DNA of 64,000 nt from Curtobacterium sp. PhB115 (lineage in GTDB: Bacteria > Actinomycetota > Actinomycetes > Actinomycetales > Microbacteriaceae). The DNA lies in NCBI RefSeq assembly GCF_003752025.1, contig NZ_RJKR01000005.1, forward strand, positions 968,241 to 1,032,240. Direction: 5' to 3'. The notes below the pieces were generated by a model that saw only the letters and a list, made by a program, of their open reading frames with translations, searched no databases and was not told the origin of the DNA. Shown one piece after another: positions 34,152-42,765 of this stretch. How positions within the stretch are numbered: the first letter of the stretch is position 1; every line of letters begins with the position of its first letter. A program made the translations under genes and the position numbers.

Positions 34152-35515
34152 GCACCGGCGACGAGACGCTGCGCGCAGCCGTCCACGCGGGGATGCCCGC
34201 GGGACTCGACGAGCTCGCGGCGCTCGTCGCCGTCCCGTCGGTCCACGACCCGGCCGTGCAGTCCCTCGACGACTGCCACCGGGTCGCCGACCGCGTCCGC
34301 GACGCGCTCCAGGACCTCGGTCTGGCAGCGCGCTGCGTCACCACGACGGACGGCTCGCGGGCGGTCATCGCGACCCACCCCGCACCCGCCGGCGCGCCGA
34401 CGGTCCTGCTCTACGCACACCACGACGTCCAGCCCGCGGGCGACCTCGCGGCGTGGACGAGCGACCCGTGGACCCTGACGGAACGCGACAGCCGGCTCTA
34501 CGGCCGCGGCGCGGCGGACTGCAAGGGCGGGGTGGTCACGCACCTCGTGGCGCTGCGGGCGCTCCTCGACGTGCACGGCGCGTTCCCGGTCGGGCTGGTC
34601 GTCGTCGTCGAGGGCTCCGAGGAGCAGGGCACCGACGGCCTCGAAGAGTACGTGTCCACCCACGCCGCCGATTTCGCGGACGTCGACACCGCCGTCGTGA
34701 TGGACGCCGGGAACGCCGCGGTCGGCGTCCCCGCGCTCGTGACGACGCTCCGCGGGACCGCGTTCGTCGAACTGCGCGTCCGGGCACTCCGCGGCAACGT
34801 GCACTCGGGGATGTTCGGCGGCGCCGCTCCGGACGCCGTCGCGGTCCTGGTCGCACTGCTCGCCACACTCCGAGACCCGGCTGGCGACACCACCGTCGAC
34901 GGGCTCGACGCCTCCCAGACCTGGGACGGGCTGCCGTACGACGCCGACCGGTTCGCCTCCGACGCCGGGCTGCTCGACGGCGCGGTGCCGATCGGGTCCG
35001 GGGACCCGGCGTCCCAGGTCTGGGCGCGCCCGGCCCTGACGGTGGTCGGCATCGACGCGCCGGGCGTCGCGGGGTCGTCCCCGTCCGTGCAGGCGACCGC
35101 CGGTGCCGCGCTGAACCTCCGCGTGCCGCCTGGTGTCGACCCCGCTGCGGCCGGTTCGCTCCTCGTCGAGCACCTGCTGCGGCGAGCGCCCGACGGCGTC
35201 GAGGTCACGGCGCAGGTCACGGGCACCGGCGACGGGTTCCGTGCGACCGCGGGGCAGTTCTCGTCGGCGTTCCGAGCGGCCCTCGCGTCGTCGTACCGCG
35301 TCCCGTCGGTGGGCTCGCTCGGCGGTGGCGGCTCGATCCCGCTCTGCGCGACCCTCGAGCGGGCGATCCCCGGGGTGGAGGTCATCCTCGCCGGGGTGTC
35401 CGAGCCGACCGCGAACGTGCACGCGCCGGACGAGAGCGTCGACCCCTCGGAGATCGAGCACATGGCCCTGGCCGAGGCGACCTTCCTGGCCGGACTCGGA
35501 GCCGCCGGAGCCTGA
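34148..35515 (+). CDS. M20 family dipeptidase/deacylase
   Basis: A 455-residue zinc peptidase. The first His/Asp pair is in LLYAHHDVQP, the bridging Asp in GRGAADCKGG, the catalytic and metal Glu in VVVEGSEEQGTDGL, a further Asp in AVVMDAGN, and the last His in EPTANVHAPDES. The dimerisation lid starts near ALRGNVHSGMFGG. M20 enzymes of this length cleave dipeptides or N-acyl amino acids. ATG 34148 overlaps the binding-protein stop (ATGA). It closes the operon and would release the amino acid moiety of the imported compound. Confidence 0.92.
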   Translation: MSTGDETLRAAVHAGMPAGLDELAALVAVPSVHDPAVQSLDDCHRVADRVRDALQDLGLAARCVTTTDGSRAVIATHPAPAGAPTVLLYAHHDVQPAGDLAAWTSDPWTLTERDSRLYGRGAADCKGGVVTHLVALRALLDVHGAFPVGLVVVVEGSEEQGTDGLEEYVSTHAADFADVDTAVVMDAGNAAVGVPALVTTLRGTAFVELRVRALRGNVHSGMFGGAAPDAVAVLVALLATLRDPAGDTTVDGLDASQTWDGLPYDADRFASDAGLLDGAVPIGSGDPASQVWARPALTVVGIDAPGVAGSSPSVQATAGAALNLRVPPGVDPAAAGSLLVEHLLRRAPDGVEVTAQVTGTGDGFRATAGQFSSAFRAALASSYRVPSVGSLGGGGSIPLCATLERAIPGVEVILAGVSEPTANVHAPDESVDPSEIEHMALAEATFLAGLGAAGA

Positions 35516-35526
35516 GCGGGCCCGCT

Positions 35527-35561
35527 GGCGCATCCGCTCGCGATCCGCCAGCGGATGCGCC
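35527..35561 (+). terminator. Hairpin terminator of the catabolic operon
   Basis: Twelve-bp perfect arms (GGCGCATCCGCT and AGCGGATGCGCC) around an 11-base loop, starting 12 bp after the M20 stop. Confidence 0.82.
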
Positions 35562-35598
35562 GTCTCCGGTGCCGCCACACGACGTCGGCGCCCGGACG

Positions 35599-38500
35599 TC
35601 AGGCGGTGGCGACAGGTGCCGACGGCTTCCGCCGCGTCCGCACCTGCAGCACCCCGGTCAGCAGCAGCACGACCAGGCCGATCGCCACCACGACGAGCCC
35701 GCCGAGGAACCCGATGACGACGAGCAGCAGCGTCTCGGTGGACATCCCGCCGCCGGCACCGTCGCCTGCCGCGGCCACGACTGCCCCGGCCCCGGCATCA
35801 GCCGACCGCGCGACCGCTCCGACGCCGTCGACCACGGTGAACGGCACCGCGACGACCGTGCCCTGGTCACCGACGAGCACGACGTGGTGCTCGCCGGCCT
35901 CGAGTCCGGTGGTGTCGACCGAGGCAGTGGCCGTGCCGTCCTCGACGGCGAAGTCGTCACCCTGCACCGGTTCGGAGTAGGTCCACACGCTGCCGCCCTC
36001 GTCGTCGCCCGTCCACTGCAGCGAGAGCTCGAGCTGGTCACCGGCGGTGACCTCGTCGGGGATCCCGGCGTCGGCGGCAGCGACGGTGGCGATGTCGCCG
36101 GCGTCGATCTTCCGCACCAGCTCGTCGGAGTCCGCGGCGGGGGCGCTGGGCGGCTCAGCGGCCGAGGGGGCATTCGCGCTGTTCCGGGGCTGAGCGGCGG
36201 TGTTCCGCGGCGCAGCGGTCGGCGCGGCCGTCGGTGCCGTGTCCGAGGCGTTCGTGATGGTCGGTGCCGTGGCGGCCGGCGGCAGCTGCACGACGGGCGG
36301 TTGGATGACCGTGCCGCCGCCGTTCCCGCCGCCGGTGCCCCCGCCCGTGGTCGGGCCGGTCGGCAGGGTGCCGGGGACCGTCTGCCCGGCGAAGTACACC
36401 GGCGTGAAGGTCTCGAGCGCGGCGTCGGCGGCGCCGTGCGCACCGATGGTCAGGACGCCGCACTGCACGGCTCCGGACAGGCAGTCGACGCGCGCGGTCG
36501 ACTGGCCGGTGAACGAGGATCGCGCGATGATGCCGGCCTGCGTGAACCCGGCGTTCTTCGTGCCGCTGAGCTTCGCGGTCGCCGCGGCTCCGGTGCCGGT
36601 GTTGTCGGGCCAGGCGACGAAGCCCTGGCCGTCCTGCCCGGTGCCACCGGACCCGGGCAGGTAGTCGTAGCCCGCTCCGGCCGCTCCCCCGGCGCTCGGG
36701 TGCTTCGTGACGTAGCCGAACAGCACGTAGAGCCCGGAGCCGTTCGTGTTCTTCGTGAACCCGGAGCCCGTGACGGTCAGCTTCGTACCGCTCGCGCCGG
36801 TCGAGAGCTCGGTGGCCGGCCGCACGTTCGTCGAGGCACCGCGGGCGTTCTCCGCCCCGGTGATCGAGCCGTCCGCACCGACGACGGTCGACCCGCCGCC
36901 GGTGCCCCCGCCGCCCGTTCCCCCGCCGCCGTTCCCGCCGCCCGTTCCCCCGCCGCCGTTCCCGCCGCCCGGGTTCGTCGGCGCCTGGACGGTCACCCGC
37001 AGGGTCGCGGTGTCCGAGGCGACCCGACCGACGACGGTCGCACCGAGGACGTTCGTGGCGACGGCGCGGTACCGGTCGCCGTGCAACCCCTCGGTGGCGG
37101 TGATGCGGAGTGTGCTGGTCGTCGCGCCGGAGACCGAGGGGCCGTCCTGCAGGTCGGCCCAGCCGGACGGGGTGTCCTGCTGCCACTGCACGGTGGGTTT
37201 CGGGGCCCCGGTCGTGGTGACCGCGAACGAGACCTGCTCCGGCTCGGCGGGGGTCGCGCCGCCGTCGGTGCCGGTGGTCGCGCCCGTCAGCGTCACGGCG
37301 ACGTCGGCCGGCTGCTTCGTGAACGTCGGGGTGGTCACGACCGTGAACGCGCGGAGCCCCTGGTCGGCGGCGTCGGTCGCGGCGTTCACGACGCCGACCA
37401 CCGCGTCGCCGTCGGCGGAGACCACGATCGGGTCGCCGGTGTAGGTGGTGCCGGGCTGGTACTCGGCGCCGAGCGTGGGCGCGGTGTTGCCGTCGATCGC
37501 GTAGGCGCGGACGACGTTGCCGGTGTCGGTGCTGCCGGCGGACGACACCCAGAGGCGCTTCGCGGACTCGTCGACGGCCAGGTACGCGGCGCCGCCGGCC
37601 CGGTCGATCGAGGTCGTCACGGCCGGGGTCCCCCGCAGCGAGACGGCTCGGAGCGTGGCGTCGCCGTCGTTGCTCCACCATGCCCGGCCCCGGGAGTCGA
37701 CGACGGTCCCGCCGGCGGCCCCGGACGTCGCGGTGGCGCCGATCGACACGTCGGCGACCGACGCCCCGGTGTCGAGGGCGACGACGCGGGCGAGAGCGGC
37801 AGCCTGGTCGAAGACGACGGCGCGCTTGCCGGTCCAGTCGACGCCGACCGACGAGATCGTCCCGGTGACCGAGCCGATCAGGGTGGCTGTGCGGGTGACG
37901 GCGCGGACGGTCCCGCCGGCCGGACTGGGCCCGACCTCGGACACCGCACCCGAACCGGAGACTGACCCAGCACCCGCACCCGCACCGACGGCGGCCACCC
38001 GCAGCAGCCCCGCGGACCCGCCGTTGGCGGCCGGGGCGACCTGCGCGACGATCGAGCCGTCGGCGGGGTCGATCGCGAACGCCTTCGCTGCGGGAACCGC
38101 CACGGACGGCTTCACGTGCACGACGTCCCGGTAGGTGGCGTCCGTGCCGCGCTCGACGACGACGTAGCCCTGGACGTTCGCGCCGCTGCCGCCGAACTCC
38201 GCGGCGGGCAACGACGCGGTCGCGACGATGTTCCCGGTCGACGGGTCGACGCTCGGCTTCGAGGTGGCGACACCGGGGTCGATCGGTCCCGCGATGCGCT
38301 CACCGTCTTCGTCCAGGATGAAGTAACTGGCCTTGGCGGTTCCCGCAGCCGGTACCTGCACGACGTTCAGGGCGCGCGCGGCGTCGCGCACGACCGTCGT
38401 GATCCGGCCGATGGTGGCGCCACCGGCCGTGGTCTGCACGCCGGTGCTGACGAGCCCCTGGACGCCGGGTTCACTGAACCCCTGGTCGCCGTCCGTGCCC

Positions 38501-39183
38501 TCGGCGGCCCAGTCGCCCGTCACGGCGACCGACAGCGGGTCCAGCGCGGTGCCCGCGGCGTAGAACTGCGACGGGTTGCCGCCACCCGTGATGTCCGCCG
38601 CGAAGGCCGCCGCACCTGCCGCGGTGATCGTGGTCGGCAGACCGGTCCACGAGTACCTCCCGTCGGTGACCGATCGTGTGCCCTTGGTGACGTCGATCGT
38701 CGCGAACGCGATCCGCTTCGTCCCCGGGTCGGACTTCGTGGCGCCGGTGGTCGGGTCCACCAGCCGGACGTCGACCCCGGCGGTGAGGGTGCCGGTGGTC
38801 GGCGTGAGCTCGATCGCCGGGTCACTCAGCGAGATGACGAACGTGTGCGCCCGGTAGTCGAACACCGCGGCGCCGGAGCCCGTGACGGTGAGCTTCCGTG
38901 TGCCGGGGTCGTAGCTGCCACCCGACGCCGTGAACCGGAACGTGCCGTCGGCGTTCTTCGACGCACCGCCGGACACCGACTGCCCTGCGGCCGGCACGTA
39001 GTTCCGGAACGACTGCTTGAACCCCCAGTCGAGCGTGCCACCCGTGACGGACGTGCTCGGAGCCGAGGCGGCGGCCGCCGCGGTGGGCACGGTGCCGGCG
39101 ACGGCCGCGGTCAGGCCGATGATCGCGGTGACGGTGGCACTGAGCGCGCGGAGGCGTCGGGCCGGTCTGGTCTGGGTGTGCAT
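35599..39183 (-). CDS. Exported HtaA-domain heme-acquisition surface protein
   Basis: An 1194-residue membrane-anchored protein. Signal peptide ends near TAAAAASA. Residues about 35-200 form an HtaA domain (TLDWGFKQSFRNYVP, then FRFTASGGSYDPGTRKLTVTG and DPLSVAVT), known to bind heme in Corynebacterium. A long YVTN/beta-propeller-like region (about 200-600) and an Ig-like domain follow, then a Gly/Thr/Asn linker (about 740-765), a CLSGAVQCGVLTIGAHG domain (near 905-920) shared with two neighbours, a linker, and a C-terminal helix with RTRRKPSAP. ATG 39183. Separated from the upstream genes by a hairpin at 39221-39246. Confidence 0.85.
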   Translation of the reverse strand: MHTQTRPARRLRALSATVTAIIGLTAAVAGTVPTAAAAASAPSTSVTGGTLDWGFKQSFRNYVPAAGQSVSGGASKNADGTFRFTASGGSYDPGTRKLTVTGSGAAVFDYRAHTFVISLSDPAIELTPTTGTLTAGVDVRLVDPTTGATKSDPGTKRIAFATIDVTKGTRSVTDGRYSWTGLPTTITAAGAAAFAADITGGGNPSQFYAAGTALDPLSVAVTGDWAAEGTDGDQGFSEPGVQGLVSTGVQTTAGGATIGRITTVVRDAARALNVVQVPAAGTAKASYFILDEDGERIAGPIDPGVATSKPSVDPSTGNIVATASLPAAEFGGSGANVQGYVVVERGTDATYRDVVHVKPSVAVPAAKAFAIDPADGSIVAQVAPAANGGSAGLLRVAAVGAGAGAGSVSGSGAVSEVGPSPAGGTVRAVTRTATLIGSVTGTISSVGVDWTGKRAVVFDQAAALARVVALDTGASVADVSIGATATSGAAGGTVVDSRGRAWWSNDGDATLRAVSLRGTPAVTTSIDRAGGAAYLAVDESAKRLWVSSAGSTDTGNVVRAYAIDGNTAPTLGAEYQPGTTYTGDPIVVSADGDAVVGVVNAATDAADQGLRAFTVVTTPTFTKQPADVAVTLTGATTGTDGGATPAEPEQVSFAVTTTGAPKPTVQWQQDTPSGWADLQDGPSVSGATTSTLRITATEGLHGDRYRAVATNVLGATVVGRVASDTATLRVTVQAPTNPGGGNGGGGTGGGNGGGGTGGGGTGGGSTVVGADGSITGAENARGASTNVRPATELSTGASGTKLTVTGSGFTKNTNGSGLYVLFGYVTKHPSAGGAAGAGYDYLPGSGGTGQDGQGFVAWPDNTGTGAAATAKLSGTKNAGFTQAGIIARSSFTGQSTARVDCLSGAVQCGVLTIGAHGAADAALETFTPVYFAGQTVPGTLPTGPTTGGGTGGGNGGGTVIQPPVVQLPPAATAPTITNASDTAPTAAPTAAPRNTAAQPRNSANAPSAAEPPSAPAADSDELVRKIDAGDIATVAAADAGIPDEVTAGDQLELSLQWTGDDEGGSVWTYSEPVQGDDFAVEDGTATASVDTTGLEAGEHHVVLVGDQGTVVAVPFTVVDGVGAVARSADAGAGAVVAAAGDGAGGGMSTETLLLVVIGFLGGLVVVAIGLVVLLLTGVLQVRTRRKPSAPVATA

Positions 39184-39220
39184 CGGTTCCTCGGGTCGGG
39201 TGGTGCGAGCGTGGGGAGGC

Positions 39221-39246
39221 GGTGCCCCGGGCGGACCCGGGGCACC
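39221..39246 (-). terminator. Internal hairpin between two heme-operon surface genes
   Basis: Eleven-bp perfect arms (GGTGCCCCGGG and CCCGGGGCACC) with loop CGGA, 8 bp after the stop at 39254 and 38 bp before the next ATG. It could end or attenuate transcription from the hmu promoter before the large HtaA-domain gene. Confidence 0.7.
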
Positions 39247-39253
39247 GCGAGGG

Positions 39254-39829
39254 TCACCAGGTGACGGGGACCTGGACCTCGTCGAGGTCGACCGGGTCGT
39301 TCGCGACGCCGTGCGCCGAGAACGTCTGGACGAAGCACTCGTACTGCCCGAGGGCAGCGTTGGCGGTCGCGGTCTTCGTGGCGTCGTAGTCGCAGCTGAC
39401 GGTCGCTGCTGCGTCACCGGTGTGGTGCGGGTCAGCGGTGTAGGACTTCGCGACGTCGATCGTCGTCGTGAAGCCGCCGCCGGCCGTGAACGCGCTCTTC
39501 GACACCCACTGGGCGGAGCCGAACCAGCCGGAGTTGGTGGCGTAGTCGGCCTGCTTGGGCCCGTAGACGACGTAGACGCCGAAGCCGCGCCCCTGCGCGT
39601 CCCCGTCGAACCCGTTGCCGGTGACCGTGACGGTGCCGTCCGAGACGCCGTGGAGCGCCCCCGAGCCGTCGGTCACGACCGAGGCCGGACCACTGACGGA
39701 CAGGCTGGCGCCGTAGTCGTTCGTGACCGCGGTGGCCGCGGACGCGCTGACCGCGGGCAGGACGGCGATCCCGACCGCTGCGACCCCTGCCGCCAGCGTG
39801 ATCCCGAACGAGCGTGCGATTCGTGCCAT
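39254..39829 (-). CDS. Small secreted protein with GAHG-type domain
   Basis: A 191-residue exported protein with signal peptide MARIARSFGITLAAGVAAVG ending near SASA. There is no membrane anchor, so it should be released. The mature part is one domain: GNGFDGDAQGRGFGVYVVYGP, then CDYD and YECFVQTFSAHGVAND. The pattern (GxGF near the start, Gly-rich YVxxG, two Cys and an AHG tripeptide exactly nine positions after the second Cys begins) is shared with the proteins at 35599-39183 and 39885-40883. It may be a heme-binding hemophore-like module, by context only. Confidence 0.75.
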   Translation of the reverse strand: MARIARSFGITLAAGVAAVGIAVLPAVSASAATAVTNDYGASLSVSGPASVVTDGSGALHGVSDGTVTVTGNGFDGDAQGRGFGVYVVYGPKQADYATNSGWFGSAQWVSKSAFTAGGGFTTTIDVAKSYTADPHHTGDAAATVSCDYDATKTATANAALGQYECFVQTFSAHGVANDPVDLDEVQVPVTW

Positions 39830-39884
39830 GTTCGTGTTCCCTTTCGATGCGGGTGCCCCCTGTGAGCACCCGGGTCCGGTGGTC

Positions 39885-40883
39885 CTACGGCGCGACGTCG
39901 GTCGCGGCGCCTCGTGCGGTGCGGCGGGAGTGCACGATCGCGAAGACGACGAGGGCGGCGACGGCCACGACGAGCGCGGACAGTCCGCCGAGCACGATCC
40001 GCAGGACGCCCGGGTCGATCCCGCCCGAGGACCCGTCGGCAGCCGCTGCCGCCACCGCCGAGGGGGTCGCCCCGGCCGGCGCAGTGGGGGTCGCCGACGC
40101 GGTCGGCTCCGCGGTGGAGCTCGGCTTCGTCGTCGACCGCGCGGACGGCTTCGTGGTCGCGCGGGTGTCGGCGCTCGCCTCGGACGTCGGCTCGGCGGAC
40201 GGACGGGAGGCACTGCCCGCGTCCGTCGTGTCGGCCTGCGTCCGCCCGGTGGTCGCCGTGGTGCCACCACCGGCCAGCGTGCCCCCGCTGCCGTACAGGT
40301 TCTGCACCGAGACCGGCGTGAACGACTCGTTGTTCGCGTTCGCGACGCCGTGCGCCCCGATCGTGATGACGCCGCACTGCACGACAGTGCAGTCGACGGT
40401 CTTCGCGGCGCCGTTCCGGTCGAGCGCCTGGAACGTCGAACCGGGGACCTTGAGCGTCGCGGACCAGGTGCCGGTGGCGGAGTCGACGGTGCCGCCGTTC
40501 GCCAACGACGCGGTGGTGCTGCCCTCGAACGCGACGAAGTCGAGGTACCCGGTGGGGTTCGACTCGTCGTCGGGCACGTAGCTGTAGTCGACGCCCGTCG
40601 CCCCGCCCTTGCTCGGCTGCCAGGTCCCGCTCACGGTGCCGAACGCGACGTAGATGCCGCCGTACCCGTTCTTGATGCCCTGGAACCCGGAGCCGCTCAG
40701 GCGCAGCGTCGTCAGGTAGGTCGAGTCGACCTGGTCGGTGACCTCGGGGTGCCCCTCGATCGCGACGCTGACACGGCCGACCGCCGACGCGGGCGCGCCT
40801 CCGACCAGGGCAGCCCCGCCGGCGCTCAGGGCGACGAGCAGTCCGGCGAGCACGAGCCGCAGCGAGCGGGTGGGAGTGGTCAC
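39885..40883 (-). CDS. Membrane-anchored GAHG-domain protein of the heme operon
   Basis: A 332-residue protein: signal peptide ending near APASAVG, a single domain with SGSGFQGIKNGYGGIYVAFG and CTVVQCGVITIGAHGVAN (about residue 178), a long Ser/Thr/Pro/Ala linker (about 200-280) suited to spanning the wall, and a C-terminal helix followed by HSRRTARG. GTG 40883 overlaps the hmuV stop (GTGA), which ties it tightly to heme transport. No HtaA core was recognised. Confidence 0.78.
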   Translation of the reverse strand: MTTPTRSLRLVLAGLLVALSAGGAALVGGAPASAVGRVSVAIEGHPEVTDQVDSTYLTTLRLSGSGFQGIKNGYGGIYVAFGTVSGTWQPSKGGATGVDYSYVPDDESNPTGYLDFVAFEGSTTASLANGGTVDSATGTWSATLKVPGSTFQALDRNGAAKTVDCTVVQCGVITIGAHGVANANNESFTPVSVQNLYGSGGTLAGGGTTATTGRTQADTTDAGSASRPSAEPTSEASADTRATTKPSARSTTKPSSTAEPTASATPTAPAGATPSAVAAAAADGSSGGIDPGVLRIVLGGLSALVVAVAALVVFAIVHSRRTARGAATDVAP

Positions 40884-41668
40884 GAGGAGACCTCCTGGGG
40901 TGTCCGGGACGGCACGACGACGGGCGTGCCGGTGTTCGGGTCGGGGACGACGGTGACGGGGTGGCGGTAGACGGCACCGATCCGGTCGGCCGTCAGGACG
41001 TCGGTGGGCGTGCCGACGGCGACGATCCGGCCGCCGGCGAGCATGGCGACGCGGTCGGCGTAGGCACCGGCGAGGCTGAGGTCGTGCAGCACCACGACCA
41101 CGGCGCCGCCGGCCTGTGCGTGTGCACGCGCGACCGCCAACACGGCTTCCTGGTGCCGGAGGTCGAGGGCCGCGGTGGGTTCGTCGAGGAGCAGCACCGG
41201 CGTCGACTGCGCCAGGACCCGGGCGAACGATGCCCGCGCGCGCTCGCCGCCGGAGAGCGAGGGGAACGTCTGGTCGATGCGGTCGGCGAGCTCGACCTGG
41301 TCGAGGACCCGCGCGACCACGGTGTCGTCGTCATCGGCCAGCGGGGTCCCCCGCCACGGCGCACGGCCCATCCGGACGACCTCGCCGACGCGGAACCCGA
41401 ACGCCACGGCGGTGTCCTGCTCGAGCACGGCCCGTCGTCGTGCCGTGGCGACGAGGGGCTCGGTGCCGGCGGGGACGCCCTCGATCGCGACCGTCCCGGT
41501 GTGCGCGACGTCGCCGGCGATCGCGCGGAGCAGCGTGGACTTGCCGGCACCGTTCGGCCCGACGAGGGCCAGTACCTCGCCCGCGCGGACGGTCAGGTCG
41601 ACGTCGGCGAGCAGTGGACGGCCGCCGATGACGACCCCGACCCCGGAGGCCACGACGGAACGGGTCAT
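40880..41668 (-). CDS. hmuV: Heme ABC transporter ATP-binding protein
   Basis: A 262-residue FecE/HmuV-type ATPase. Walker A is GPNGAGKST, the signature is SLSGGERARASFARVLAQ, and Walker B is [13 protein letters not shown], followed by VVVLHDLSLAGAYADRV. ATG 41668 overlaps the hmuU stop. Heme rather than siderophore is favoured by the HtaA-domain neighbour and HmuT similarity. Confidence 0.9.
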   Translation of the reverse strand: MTRSVVASGVGVVIGGRPLLADVDLTVRAGEVLALVGPNGAGKSTLLRAIAGDVAHTGTVAIEGVPAGTEPLVATARRRAVLEQDTAVAFGFRVGEVVRMGRAPWRGTPLADDDDTVVARVLDQVELADRIDQTFPSLSGGERARASFARVLAQSTPVLLLDEPTAALDLRHQEAVLAVARAHAQAGGAVVVVLHDLSLAGAYADRVAMLAGGRIVAVGTPTDVLTADRIGAVYRHPVTVVPDPNTGTPVVVPSRTPQEVSS

Positions 41669-42765
41669 GCCCAGCCTCCCGATCGGCGGCGCGCACGGCG
41701 TAGGAGCCAGAAGAAGAAGGGTCCGCCGACGAGCGACGTCAGCATGCCGATCGGCAGGTCCGCGTACGGCACGAGCGTCCGGGCGAGCATGTCCGCGATC
41801 GTCAGCAGGAGTGCGCCGCCCAGGGTCGAGACGAGCAGCAACGGTCCGTGCGCCGGGCCGATCACCATCCGCATCAGGTGCGGGATCACCAGGCCGACGA
41901 ACGCGATGATCCCGGCGAACGCGACCGCGGCGCCGACGAGCAGGGCCACCACGACGATGGCGGCGATGCGGACGGCCTCCACCCGCACCCCCACGTGCCG
42001 AGCGGCCCGGTCACCGAGCGACAGCAGGTCGAGCGACCGGGTGAGCAGCACCGAACCGACGAGTCCGGCGCCGATGACCGGGGCGATCGCCGCGGCCTGG
42101 TCCCACATCGAGCCGTTCAGGGACCCGAGCTGCCAGAACACGATCTGCTCGCGCGCCTGCTGGTCGCCGAGGAACGTCAGGAACGCCAGCCCGGCACCCG
42201 TGAAGGCGTTCACCGCGATCCCGGTGAGCAGCAGCGTCACGACCTCGGTCCGGCCGCCGGCGCGGGACAGGCCGTAGACGAGCAGGGTCGCGACGAGTCC
42301 CGCGGCGAAGGCCATCAGCGGTGTCGTCCAGTACCCCGCGAACTGCAGCCCGAAGACGATCGAGGCGCAGGCGCCGAACGCCGCTCCGCCGGAGACCCCG
42401 ACGACGCCGGGGTCGGCGAGCGGGTTCGAGAACACGGCCTGCATGAGCACACCGGCGGCGGCGAGCGCGGCGCCGATCACCAGCGCCATCACGACCCGGG
42501 GGAAGCGGATCGTCCAGAGCGCCTGGGTGACGAGGTCGTCGGATGGTCCCTCCACGGGCAGGCCGACGGAGCGCGCGACGGTCCGGAGCACCTCGGCGGG
42601 CGAGATGCCGAGCTGTCCGATGCTCGCCGACACCAGCGTCGCGACGACGAGGCCCACCACGAGTCCGACGGTCAGCAGCGTGACCCGGCCGGCCCGGGAC
42701 CTGGACGTGACCGCCGGTGCGGCGGGGACGTGCGTGGCGGGCGCGACCCGTTCCTCCAGGGTCAC
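41665..42765 (-). CDS. hmuU: Heme ABC transporter permease (FecCD family)
   Basis: A 366-residue permease with about ten hydrophobic helices. Family blocks: IRFPRVVMALVIGAALAAAG, NPLADPGVVGVSGGAAFGA and FVGLVIPHLMRM (coupling region with ATPase). The start is GTG 42765 in a GTGA overlap with hmuT. The N-terminal 40 residues are a charged cytoplasmic lead. Confidence 0.92.
   Translation of the reverse strand: MTLEERVAPATHVPAAPAVTSRSRAGRVTLLTVGLVVGLVVATLVSASIGQLGISPAEVLRTVARSVGLPVEGPSDDLVTQALWTIRFPRVVMALVIGAALAAAGVLMQAVFSNPLADPGVVGVSGGAAFGACASIVFGLQFAGYWTTPLMAFAAGLVATLLVYGLSRAGGRTEVVTLLLTGIAVNAFTGAGLAFLTFLGDQQAREQIVFWQLGSLNGSMWDQAAAIAPVIGAGLVGSVLLTRSLDLLSLGDRAARHVGVRVEAVRIAAIVVVALLVGAAVAFAGIIAFVGLVIPHLMRMVIGPAHGPLLLVSTLGGALLLTIADMLARTLVPYADLPIGMLTSLVGGPFFFWLLRRARRRSGGWA

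Noticed and set aside
24848..35561. Integrative element at tRNA-Gly
   Set aside because: No integrase, and no second copy of the tRNA 3' end was seen near 35.5 kb. Kept only as a weak island-edge idea under findings.
34453..37965. A 1170-residue plus-strand open frame opposite the HtaA-domain protein
   Set aside because: It overlaps the M20 peptidase in another frame and the well-supported minus-strand surface protein. Composition is typical of antisense GC-rich frames.
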